In this document: positions 6,542-13,085 of the stretch, piece after piece
How positions within the stretch are numbered: the first letter of the stretch is position 1
Layout: each line of letters starts with the position of its first letter
Assembly: GCA_937951455.1 (NCBI GenBank)
Contig: CALFBU010000177.1
Coordinates: forward strand, 1-13,159
Direction: 5' to 3'
DNA: 13,159 nucleotides
DNA from: an uncultured Rhizobiaceae group bacterium
Lineage (GTDB): Bacteria; Pseudomonadota; Alphaproteobacteria; Rhizobiales; Rhizobiaceae
The notes under the pieces: model-generated
Database searches by the model: none
Seen by the model: the letters and a program-made list of their open reading frames with translations, nothing else
Told to the model about the DNA's origin: nothing
Made by a program: the position numbers and the translations under genes

Positions 6542-7698
6542 TAGTTAGCTCCCTGTGTTGTCGTTGCAGGCGCGGGTGTTCGACGATTGTTAATTTCTGG
6601 CAGAGGCAGGTATGGCACAACGCCTTGGCCCTGACCTTGCTCAACAATCACCTTGTTTGCATCACCCAATACTTTTTCCATGGTTTCGAGGAAAAGACGC
6701 TTTCGCGTTACTTCTGGGGCTTTTGCATATTCATCATAAACTGAGATAAAGCGTTGCGCTTCACCCTTTGCCTCTTCAACTACGCGGCTTTTATAAGCAG
6801 CTGCATCTTCAAGAATTTGAGCAGCTTCACCACGTGCAGCACCCAAAACCCTGTTTGAATAGCGGTTTGCCTCTTCGATGAACTGGTCTTCATTTTGTTC
6901 AGCACGCTGAACCTCGTCAAATGAGTCAGCCACTTCACGCGGCGGCGCAACATCTTCGAGCTTCAAGCCATTGACCTGAATACCGGTTCCGTAACTCTCA
7001 AGTGTAGATTGCGTGATTGAGCGAACTTCTTCCGCAATACCATCACGATCATTACGAAGAGCATCATCAGCTGGACGTTTGCCAACAACTTCGCGCATCG
7101 CACTTTCAGCAACTTGACGAACCATGCCTTCAGGGTCGCTGACATTAAAGAGATAATCGTTTGGCGAAACCACCTGATATAGAACCGAGAAAGTCACATC
7201 AACGATGTTTTGGTCACCAGAAAGCATCAAACCGGATGTTGCACTACGACCTGTACCACCCACATTGATCTGCTTCTCACTAGTTTGAACGATTTCGTAG
7301 GTTTCGATCGGCCAAAGATGAAAATGAAGACCCGCAGCAGACACTTCCTGTTTTGGCTTACCAAAACGAAGCTCCACGCCTAACTGGTCTTCCTGGATGG
7401 TGTAGAAGGCCTGGGTCAAATAAAGACCTGCAAGAACCACGACGCCGATAAGACCAGTAGCAGCATTAAAGCCACCACCACCTGGCATGGCTTTCTTTAG
7501 CTTGTCTTGTCCTTGGCGAATGATGTCTTCAAGATCCGGTGGCTGTCCACCGCCCTGACCGCCACCATTATTAGATGGACGCTTCTTGCCGCCATCACCG
7601 CTACCCCATGGGCCACGGTCACCACCATTGTTATTACCATTGTTTCCGCCGCCGCCCCAAGGGCCGCCGCCTCCACCACTTTGATTACTCCAAGGCAT
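6541..7698 (-). CDS. hflK: HflK, FtsH-regulating SPFH membrane protein
   Basis: A 385-residue inner-membrane protein acting with HflC on FtsH. It begins MPWSNQSGGGGGPWGGGGNN, and the first 75 residues are an extreme Gly/Asn/Trp/Pro-rich cytoplasmic tail, a normal trait of HflK. A membrane helix (about 78-97) leads into YTIQEDQLGVELRFGKPK, the start of the SPFH domain, and an Ala/Glu-rich coiled coil (about 275-335, with AARGEAAQILEDAAAYK) follows. The ATG at 7698 has an AAAGGA site. The frame remains open to 7791, but the extra 31 residues lack any HflK feature and were rejected. The 170 bases between this start and folA must hold the promoter if the cluster has its own; none was convincing by eye. 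Confidence 0.94.
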   Translation of the reverse strand: MPWSNQSGGGGGPWGGGGNNGNNNGGDRGPWGSGDGGKKRPSNNGGGQGGGQPPDLEDIIRQGQDKLKKAMPGGGGFNAATGLIGVVVLAGLYLTQAFYTIQEDQLGVELRFGKPKQEVSAAGLHFHLWPIETYEIVQTSEKQINVGGTGRSATSGLMLSGDQNIVDVTFSVLYQVVSPNDYLFNVSDPEGMVRQVAESAMREVVGKRPADDALRNDRDGIAEEVRSITQSTLESYGTGIQVNGLKLEDVAPPREVADSFDEVQRAEQNEDQFIEEANRYSNRVLGAARGEAAQILEDAAAYKSRVVEEAKGEAQRFISVYDEYAKAPEVTRKRLFLETMEKVLGDANKVIVEQGQGQGVVPYLPLPEINNRRTPAPATTTQGAN

Positions 7699-7868
7699 GT
7701 AAAATCCTTTATCAACCGGGAAAAATTGTTCTGTACTGTTTATAGGTATGTCAGCCACTGCTTTCAATGAGGCGCAGTCGCTATTCGTCATAAGAGTTAA
7801 GTTATTTCATCAATCTCACAAAAATTTCAATAAAATCAAAATTTTATAAGGGTTATCGGAATCAGGAT

Positions 7869-8378
7869 TTAAACACGCTCATAAACGATATAGAGCGTTT
7901 CTGCCGTGTCTTTTTCACCAATTGGCACTTCTTCACGTTCAACGGGTCTCCATTGCGCGTCTTGAATAGCGGGATATACCGTATCGCCTTCTGGTTCAGC
8001 CATGACGTGGGTAACATAAAGCTTGTTTGCCATCGGCAGCGTTGCAGCATAAATCTGGCCACCACCAATCACGCATATTTCTTCTGCGCCATTTTCCTTG
8101 GCCCAGCCTTCTGCCAAAAATAGCGCAGCCTCAATGCTGTTTGCATGAACAATATCATCTGCAACAAATTCAGACCTCGAAATAACAATATTCAAACGCC
8201 CGGGGAGCGCTCTACCGATACTTTTAAAAGTCTTGCGCCCCATGATAATGGGCTTGCCCATCGTATCACGTTTGAAACGCTTGAGATCGGTTGAAAGTTT
8301 CCACGGCATATCACCATCCATGCCGATGACATTATTTTTGGCTATCGCAACAACGTGGCAAATGGTCAGGTCAGTCAT
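7869..8378 (-). CDS. folA: Dihydrofolate reductase
   Basis: NADPH-dependent reduction of dihydrofolate to tetrahydrofolate, the step that renews the cofactor consumed by ThyA. The 169-residue protein has [11 protein letters not shown] (9-19), the [13 protein letters not shown] motif (24-36) with the substrate-binding acid Asp31, [18 protein letters not shown] (44-61) for NADPH, and [11 protein letters not shown] further on, matching chromosomal FolA. The ATG lies inside the thyA stop (ATGA, 4-base overlap), so the genes are coupled. No clear hairpin terminator follows within the 170 bases before the hflK start. This is the trimethoprim target class and not a resistance-plasmid type by its context. 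Confidence 0.96.
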   Translation of the reverse strand: MTDLTICHVVAIAKNNVIGMDGDMPWKLSTDLKRFKRDTMGKPIIMGRKTFKSIGRALPGRLNIVISRSEFVADDIVHANSIEAALFLAEGWAKENGAEEICVIGGGQIYAATLPMANKLYVTHVMAEPEGDTVYPAIQDAQWRPVEREEVPIGEKDTAETLYIVYERV

Positions 8379-9169
8379 ACCGCAATCGGAGCCTTTATGT
8401 TTGGATGCGCTTCATAGCCTTCGAGTGTGAAGTCTTCAAACTTAAACGCAAAGAGGTCTTTCACATCCGGGTTAATTTTCATGGTCGGCAGCTCAAGCGG
8501 TGTTCTGGATAGCTGCTCTTTCGCTTGCTCAAAATGATTGTGATACAAATGCGCATCGCCAAAGGTATGTACGAAGTCGCCCACTTCCAAATCACAAACC
8601 TGCGCCAGCATCATGGTGAGCAACGCATAAGAGGCGATGTTGAACGGAACGCCCAAAAAGATATCCGCAGACCGTTGATAAAGCTGACAGGACAGCTTTC
8701 CGTCCGCCACGTAAAACTGAAACATCGTATGACAAGGCGGCAGTGCCATATCATCAACTAGAGCCGGGTTCCAGGCGCTGACAATATGACGCCGTGAATT
8801 AGGATTTTCCTTGAGGCTTTTGATCAAGCCTTTAATCTGATCAATGCTGCCACCATCGGGCGTTGGCCATGAACGCCACTGATAGCCATAGACGGGGCCA
8901 AGCTCACCATTTTCATCTGCCCACTCATCCCAAATAGAGACGCCATTTTCCTTAAGCCATTTGATGTTCGTCTCACCACGCAAGAACCATAGAAGTTCAA
9001 TTATGATTGAGCGCAAATGCAATTTCTTTGTTGTGGTGACCGGAAACCCTTTACTCAGATCAAACCGCATCTGATAACCGAAAACCGAACGCGTGCCCGT
9101 ACCCGTGCGGTCGCCACGGTCGGTTCCGTTTTCAAGCACATGGGACATGAGATCAAGATAAGTCTGCAT
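8375..9169 (-). CDS. thyA: Thymidylate synthase
   Basis: Methylates dUMP to dTMP using 5,10-methylenetetrahydrofolate, releasing dihydrofolate. The 264 residues equal the E. coli length. Visible motifs are [19 protein letters not shown] (20-38), the active-site loop [13 protein letters not shown] with nucleophile Cys146, and [20 protein letters not shown] for dUMP binding. Asp170 and Asn177 fall in that segment as expected. The ATG at 9169 follows an in-frame TTG (9172) that is less likely. GGAA lies just upstream. The gene overlaps folA, forming the common thyA-folA pair that keeps the dihydrofolate cycle together. Use of the classical ThyA also means no need for the flavin-dependent ThyX here. 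Confidence 0.97.
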   Translation of the reverse strand: MQTYLDLMSHVLENGTDRGDRTGTGTRSVFGYQMRFDLSKGFPVTTTKKLHLRSIIIELLWFLRGETNIKWLKENGVSIWDEWADENGELGPVYGYQWRSWPTPDGGSIDQIKGLIKSLKENPNSRRHIVSAWNPALVDDMALPPCHTMFQFYVADGKLSCQLYQRSADIFLGVPFNIASYALLTMMLAQVCDLEVGDFVHTFGDAHLYHNHFEQAKEQLSRTPLELPTMKINPDVKDLFAFKFEDFTLEGYEAHPNIKAPIAV

Positions 9170-9251
9170 CAAAAATTTCCAGCTGATTCTGAACGTTAAA
9201 CTTAAAGCATATCAAACAAAATGTAACGCTCTTGACGCGCAATCCACACGT

Positions 9252-10019
9252 TCAGGCAAAAGCTTCTTTTGCTGCTTCGCCCAAGGCCTTCATCATCTGG
9301 CGATATGGAACGGGGCCATAACTGATACGCGCAACGCCAAGCTCCGCCAACCTTGCCTTTGGTGGGCATCCCGGAATGGCGATGATGTTAACGGGCAAAT
9401 TAATCGCTTCACATAACTTGCCGATAAGCGCCTCATCTAACAAAGCTGGGGCGAAGAAACCGCTAGCACCTGCAATCTCATAGGCTTTCGCACGGTCAAT
9501 CACCTCAGCTAACATCGTATCATCGTGATCTTTTGGATTGGTTTTTAAAAACAGATCTGTTCTGGCATTCAAATAGGCATCAACACCGCTGGCATCGATG
9601 GCAGAACGCACAGCCCCAACGCGCTTTGCCTGGACCATAATATCATGCAGCCCCTCACCGCCAACAACCTGATCCTCAAAATTAAATCCGATCACGCCAG
9701 CATCCAGTGCTGTGGTTATATTTGCCTTAATGCAAGCTTCATCAATACTATAAGCCCCCTCAAAATCCAGCGTGACAGGCAAATCCGTACCATCCACAAT
9801 GCGGCTTACATTGGCAATGGCATCTTCCATGGGTATTTTGTGACCATCCCCATAGCCTTGAGCCACTGCGACGGGCCAGCTTCCTGTCGCTAATGCTTTT
9901 GCGCCGGCTTCTTCTACCGTCTTCGCGCTGCCTGCGTCCCATATGTTATACAAAACTACCGGATCGCCCTTCACATGAAGTGACTGAAAGAGTTTTGCTT
10001 TTTCCTGTTGAGAAGACAT
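9252..10019 (-). CDS. PEP mutase / isocitrate lyase superfamily enzyme, substrate unknown
   Basis: A 255-residue cytosolic TIM-barrel protein of the type often annotated carboxyvinyl-carboxyphosphonate phosphorylmutase-like. Visible elements are YNIWDAGSAKTVEEAGAKA (24-42), the metal-binding strand VTLDFEGAYS with Asp85 and Glu87, GVIGFNFEDQ with Glu115, and YLNARTDLF. The catalytic KKCGH loop of true isocitrate lyases is absent, and the corresponding region reads GYGDGHKIPMED, so it is not an isocitrate lyase. Members cleave C-C or P-C bonds of 2-oxo or carboxylate substrates (oxaloacetate, methylisocitrate, PEP forms), and the choice cannot be made from this sequence. AGGA precedes the ATG at 10019. 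It is 82 bases upstream of thyA and could share its transcript, but no functional link is evident. Confidence 0.85.
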   Translation of the reverse strand: MSSQQEKAKLFQSLHVKGDPVVLYNIWDAGSAKTVEEAGAKALATGSWPVAVAQGYGDGHKIPMEDAIANVSRIVDGTDLPVTLDFEGAYSIDEACIKANITTALDAGVIGFNFEDQVVGGEGLHDIMVQAKRVGAVRSAIDASGVDAYLNARTDLFLKTNPKDHDDTMLAEVIDRAKAYEIAGASGFFAPALLDEALIGKLCEAINLPVNIIAIPGCPPKARLAELGVARISYGPVPYRQMMKALGEAAKEAFA

Positions 10020-10049
10020 AAGAATATTCCTGCAATTTTATAAATTAAG

Positions 10050-10064
10050 TTAAGCTTCGATTAA
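10050..10064. promoter_or_regulatory. CtrA-like binding site (TTAA-N7-TTAA)
   Basis: TTAA, seven bases (GCTTCGA), TTAAC is an exact match to the full consensus for the alphaproteobacterial cell-cycle regulator CtrA. Further TTAA units lie at 10045 and 10070. The site is upstream of both the PEP mutase-like gene (minus strand, start 10019) and the candidate small gene (plus strand, start 10122). On the plus side a TAGAAT -10-like element (10091-10096) follows. The local AT richness raises the chance of a random match. Confidence 0.35.
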
Positions 10065-10082
10065 CCATGTTAACCCATGGTT
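10063..10082. repeat. Inverted repeat, 7-bp arms
   Basis: AACCATG (10063-10069) and CATGGTT (10076-10082) are perfect complements with six bases between them. There is no T tract, so it is not an intrinsic terminator. It overlaps the second half of the CtrA-like box and could be an operator half-site pair for a dimeric regulator. Confidence 0.4.
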
Positions 10083-10121
10083 TGAGTTGGTAGAATTGTA
10101 GATTACCGAATGAGGCATATC

Positions 10122-10208
10122 ATGCAACGTAAAAAGTCTAATCCGTTATTTCCTGCATTGGCAGCAGCCTTGTTATTTGTTTCCAAAAGCACAAAACAAC
10201 TGCGCTAA
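10122..10208 (+). CDS. Possible small protein, 28 residues
   Basis: An open frame starting MQRKKSNPLFPALAAALLFV and ending in a basic tail (KSTKQLR). Basic residues flank a hydrophobic core, as in small membrane-associated peptides. A GAGG ribosome-binding site stands six bases before the ATG, better than those of several real genes here, and a TAGAAT -10-like element with TTAA/CtrA-type sequence lies at a suitable distance upstream. It ends four bases before the stop of the convergent DUF1194 gene, neatly filling the gap between two genes. I do not recognise the sequence. A short chance frame cannot be excluded. Confidence 0.35.
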   Translation: MQRKKSNPLFPALAAALLFVSKSTKQLR

Positions 10209-10212
10209 AACC

Positions 10213-10938
10213 TTATTGCAGAGCGCCTACGGCACCTGGGACGATCTCTTTTAGAAGCTTTTTCTTCATCGCTTCTTCAAAGCTCTCGAAGTTTTCTGCG
10301 ACCACTAAAAAAGATGCATTTCCCTTCAAGACTTTTTGTCGGTAATAATCTTCTATGTCCTGATGAATATTATCATGCAGGGGATCCGTTCCCTTGATGG
10401 CTAGACCGTTGACGGTAATTTTGGAAAAATCCCAAAGCGCATAAACCTTTTCAGGCGTTATACCTTCATTATTCAAACCATCGCCCGAAACATCGATTAC
10501 CTGTCGGATGCAAGGCACTGGCAAAGCGGGAAACAAACGATGGGCAAAGCCAAGTGCGGAGCCAAGCGCTGTGGGGGATCTTACTGAATTTCGTTTGTGG
10601 GTCGCAAGCGCTTGCGCCAAGGCAAAAATATCTGCTTCTGTGTTAAGCTGCGACCAATTAAAAAGCATTTTCTGATTGGTTCTGCCATTCCACTCAAAAG
10701 CAGCCATATACATGCCACCCAGTGACAGAATCGCTTCTGTCACTTCCGTATCAAGCAGCGCTGCTGCCATGCCCTTTAGTTGCAGATCATATTCTTTTTC
10801 ATTGACACTGGAAGAAGCATCCATGGCCAGAACCAGCGCCAAATCACAAGCTCGACCTTGCGCATCGGATCGAGCAGGCATGAAAAGAAAAACGGCGCTA
10901 ACACTCAAACAGATTGCGAATAGCGCCAGGTTCTTCAA
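10213..10938 (-). CDS. DUF1194 (von Willebrand A-like) exported protein
   Basis: A 241-residue protein with a signal peptide (hydrophobic stretch about 3-20, likely cleavage near PARSDAQG, residues 21-28). The mature part reads CDLALVLAMDASSSVNEKEYDLQ, giving the DxSxS metal-ion (MIDAS) motif at Asp40, Ser42 and Ser44. A Thr in SPTALGSALGFA and the Asp in VIDVSGDGLNNEG complete the VWA-type metal site. The role is unknown; such proteins usually bind partners through a divalent cation in the periplasm. The start is TTG at 10938: upstream codons are AAT and then the cfa stop TAG, and a GGAG site lies nine bases before the TTG inside the end of cfa. No ATG gives a complete signal peptide. Translational coupling to cfa is likely. 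Confidence 0.87.
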   Translation of the reverse strand: MKNLALFAICLSVSAVFLFMPARSDAQGRACDLALVLAMDASSSVNEKEYDLQLKGMAAALLDTEVTEAILSLGGMYMAAFEWNGRTNQKMLFNWSQLNTEADIFALAQALATHKRNSVRSPTALGSALGFAHRLFPALPVPCIRQVIDVSGDGLNNEGITPEKVYALWDFSKITVNGLAIKGTDPLHDNIHQDIEDYYRQKVLKGNASFLVVAENFESFEEAMKKKLLKEIVPGAVGALQ

Positions 10939-10941
10939 ATT

Positions 10942-12183
10942 CTAAAGCTCCAGTTTCAGTTTCTTTTCAAGCTTCTCAAGTTCACGCTGCGTATCCGTGA
11001 TATAATCGCGCACGATCGGCGCGCCCGTTCTGCTGCGAGATAACTGCATATGAAACACATGCTGCGAACCAGTGCGGAACATGAGTTCACAGGAGATCAA
11101 ATAAAACTCCCACATGCGCGCAAAACGTTCATCATACATCTCTACAACCTTATCGCGGTTTTTCTCAAATCGCTCAACCCAATGAAGCAGCGTGGTTGCA
11201 TAATGAACGCGAAGCATTTCAAGATCCGTACACCACAGATGGTTTTGCTCAATCACCTCAAAAACTTCTGATAGCGCTGGCGAATATGCACCCGGGAAAA
11301 TGTATTTACGCAACCAGGAACTCGCCATGCCTGGCGGCGACATATGACCTATGGAGTGAATTACGGCCAAACCATCGTCTGGCATGAGGTCATTCAGCTT
11401 TTTGAAAAACTCATCATAGTGAGTCACCCCAACGTGCTCGAACATGCCAACAGAGACGATGCGATCAAACTTTTCCGGCACTTCGCGGTAATCTTGCAGT
11501 CTAAACTCGACTTTATCAGAAAGACCCATTTTTTGAGCACGCTCAGAGGCGAGTTTCTGCTGTTCGGTAGACAGCGTTACACCAACGACGTTAACATCCT
11601 TGAGGGCTGCCAGATAAAGTGCCAGATCGCCCCACCCGCAACCAATATCAAGAACCTTTTGACCCGGTTTTAAATCCAGCTTGGACGCCAGCAGGCGAAG
11701 CTTGTTGCGTTGGGCATCTTCAAGTGTTTCATCTTCCTCACGAAAGTATGCACATGAATAAAGCATGTTCTTGTCCAGAAACAGCTTATAAAACTCATTA
11801 CCCAAATCATAATGGTGCGAAACATTCTGCTGCGCCTGCCCTTTACGATTGGACTGCTGTTTCTTGCGAAACTTCATATTGAATGCACGAATAACTTTTT
11901 GTGCTGGATGTGCTGCCAAGGACAAACGGTTGTGCGAAAACAATTGCAGAAAATCACGAAGCGTAGACCCTTCTTCAAAGGTCATGGTACCGTCCATATA
12001 AGCCTCACCTGCTGCCAGTTCCGAATTGGTGACCAGTGAACGGTAAAGCTTTTTATCATGAAGCTTCATAACGACTTCCAAGCCAGGCTTTCCAGAGAAA
12101 ACATGACGTTTATCATCAACATCAATAACCGTCAGCGAGCCTTTTTGAATGAAAGACTTCATTAAACTTGAAAGTGGAAACAT
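10942..12183 (-). CDS. cfa: Cyclopropane-fatty-acyl-phospholipid synthase
   Basis: Adds a methylene group from S-adenosylmethionine across the double bond of unsaturated fatty acyl chains in membrane phospholipids, typically in stationary phase or under acid stress. The 413-residue protein has an N-terminal lipid-binding region, then the conserved VSHHYDLGNEFYKLFLDKNM (121-140) and YSCAYF (142-147), the SAM-binding motif VLDIGCGWGDL (177-187), and VSVGMFEHVG. The length is usual for the family. The ATG at 12183 is supported by an AGGA site; an ATG seven codons later is possible. The downstream DUF1194 gene begins three bases after the stop. A dyad repeat and a TATTAT -10-like element lie in its upstream region. 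Confidence 0.94.
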   Translation of the reverse strand: MFPLSSLMKSFIQKGSLTVIDVDDKRHVFSGKPGLEVVMKLHDKKLYRSLVTNSELAAGEAYMDGTMTFEEGSTLRDFLQLFSHNRLSLAAHPAQKVIRAFNMKFRKKQQSNRKGQAQQNVSHHYDLGNEFYKLFLDKNMLYSCAYFREEDETLEDAQRNKLRLLASKLDLKPGQKVLDIGCGWGDLALYLAALKDVNVVGVTLSTEQQKLASERAQKMGLSDKVEFRLQDYREVPEKFDRIVSVGMFEHVGVTHYDEFFKKLNDLMPDDGLAVIHSIGHMSPPGMASSWLRKYIFPGAYSPALSEVFEVIEQNHLWCTDLEMLRVHYATTLLHWVERFEKNRDKVVEMYDERFARMWEFYLISCELMFRTGSQHVFHMQLSRSRTGAPIVRDYITDTQRELEKLEKKLKLEL

Positions 12184-12231
12184 GTTTTTTAATCCTGAGA
12201 GAACATCAATAAATAAGTTGATTTACTTTAC

Positions 12232-12264
12232 ATAATACAAAAGGAAATCACATTAAAAATGTGA
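12232..12264 (-). promoter_or_regulatory. cfa upstream region: -10-like element and dyad operator candidate
   Basis: On the minus strand TATTAT (12232-12237) resembles a -10, with a start near 12225, about 40 bases before the cfa ATG. At 12248-12264, where the -35 would lie, is the interrupted palindrome TCACAT-N5-ATGTGA. No good -35 accompanies it, which fits a promoter depending on an activator or an alternative sigma factor. The order of arms is the reverse of a CRP site. Confidence 0.35.
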
Positions 12265-12283
12265 ACACGATTTTGAAATAACC

Positions 12284-12313
12284 AAAAAAAATCCCCGTAA
12301 GTGAACGGGGATT
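12284..12313 (-). terminator. Intrinsic terminator after the DUF2853 gene
   Basis: On the minus strand AATCCCCGT, loop TCACTT, ACGGGGATT, then an unbroken T run (complement of 12284-12291). A 9-bp perfect stem and eight T residues 20 bases past the stop make this the best terminator in the window. It insulates cfa from the upstream gene. Confidence 0.92.
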
Positions 12314-12333
12314 TCGAGACAAATCAAACGATC

Positions 12334-12645
12334 TTAGAGTTCGCCAAGCTGACCCGTCTTATGAGCAACGAGATAATAAAAGGTTACGCGCTGCTTATTG
12401 CGATCACCTGACATGGTTTCACAAACAGAAGCAATTACTTCATCACATTTTGCTTCATCCGTGTGACCCAACTTCTTCATGCACCACTTTTCGCGAACAC
12501 GATCCAACTCAGATTTATCCGAACATGAAACCAGGGACGCATCTTTGCTTTGTAATGCAATGCCAAGGTGCTTAACAATTTTTGCAACAACGTCTGCATC
12601 TGCACCAGCATCATAACGTTGAACATCTGCTAAATAATCACTCAT
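12334..12645 (-). CDS. DUF2853 family protein
   Basis: A 103-residue soluble protein starting MSDYLADVQRYDAGADADVV. The central segment IALQSKDASLVSCSDKSEL, the following RVREKW and the end DRNKQRVTFYYLVAHKTG match the DUF2853 pattern as I know it; no function is established for that family. It has four cysteines and is rich in Asp, Lys and Glu. The ATG at 12645 is preceded by a near-perfect GGAGGAC site, which decides against the longer frame from 12702. It is a single-gene unit with a strong terminator, suggesting good expression. It stands divergently from ssrA. Confidence 0.82.
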   Translation of the reverse strand: MSDYLADVQRYDAGADADVVAKIVKHLGIALQSKDASLVSCSDKSELDRVREKWCMKKLGHTDEAKCDEVIASVCETMSGDRNKQRVTFYYLVAHKTGQLGEL

Positions 12646-12802
12646 AAAAAGTCCTCCATAAAGCCTATCAAAACCGCAAAATATTGGCTCTATAAAATTC
12701 AAAATAATACGGTTGATGAAAAACTAACAAATTAATTTTGCAAGGTCACGCAAAAATCAAGAACAAACAGAGCTAAAGCGAAGGCATTTTGACAATAAAA
12801 CT

Positions 12803-12830
12803 TTGAATTCTCCAATATATAACCTATATT
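12803..12830 (+). promoter_or_regulatory. ssrA promoter
   Basis: TTGAAT (12803-12808), 16 bases, TATATT (12825-12830) predicts a start at about 12837, exactly where a small hairpin at the head of the acceptor piece begins. A stronger -35-like TTGACA at 12789-12794 has no good -10 at standard spacing. The region is very AT-rich, as expected for a highly expressed stable RNA. Confidence 0.5.
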
Positions 12831-12836
12831 AAAAAT

Positions 12837-12916
12837 GCTGGTTTACCAGCTATGACGATAAATTGCCTGTGAAATAAACCATTCGGACCCGGGGGCGGTA
12901 CCCGGCGCCTCCACCA
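12837..12916 (+). ncRNA. tmRNA acceptor piece
   Basis: About 80 bases. It begins with the hairpin GCTGG-TTTA-CCAGC (12837-12850), which may be trimmed. A T-arm follows: CCGGG (12889-12893), a 7-base loop GGCGGTA, CCCGG (12901-12905). Then come the 3' acceptor strand, discriminator A and encoded CCA. The loop lacks the usual TTCRA sequence of tRNA T-loops. The 5' end position is inferred from the promoter. Confidence 0.75.
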
Positions 12917-12962
12917 TAAACCATTCCGCCAAAAGAACTCATGTTCCAGAATGGCTTTTGAT
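12917..12962 (+). other. ssrA intervening segment, probably removed
   Basis: The 46 bases between the acceptor CCA and the coding-piece 5' end correspond to the segment excised during maturation of two-piece tmRNA. CCATTC (12921-12926) and GAATGG (12949-12954) can pair, closing a 22-base loop. Confidence 0.7.
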
Positions 12963-13046
12963 GGGGGCGAAATAGGATCGACGAGGGTGTAAAGACTGTG
13001 TTTTCGTTCGGCATTGTTCCGCCGTTATCGGGCTAAATTTCTAGTT

Positions 13047-13085
13047 GCAAATGACAACTATGCGGAAGCTCGTCTAGCTGCTTAA
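13047..13085 (+). other. tmRNA proteolysis tag reading frame
   Basis: Codons read ANDNYAEARLAA then TAA, starting from the resume codon GCA at 13047. The AND start and LAA end are the conserved parts of tmRNA tags; the LAA end is the ClpXP-type degron. With the tRNA-carried alanine the full tag is 13 residues. Confidence 0.95.

Noticed and set aside
7497..7770. Gly/Ala/Val-rich alternative frames opposite and beside the hflK N-terminus
   Set aside because: They are shadows of the GGC/GGT repeats encoding the HflK glycine-rich tail; low complexity here is expected and not a separate gene or repeat element.
7699..7791. 31-residue N-terminal extension of HflK
   Set aside because: The added sequence has no HflK character, and the MPWSNQSGGG start at 7698 with an AAAGGA site is the normal HflK beginning.
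9170..9251. Promoter for thyA-folA
   Set aside because: AT-rich stretches exist but no -35/-10 pair at acceptable spacing could be defended.
10141..10212. Terminator for the cfa-DUF1194 transcript
   Set aside because: No stem of more than a few pairs with a T tract was found after the DUF1194 stop, so none is called.
12646..12702. Longer start for the DUF2853 protein
   Set aside because: The ATG at 12645 has a GGAGGAC site at ideal spacing and gives the usual family start; the extension would contain that site.
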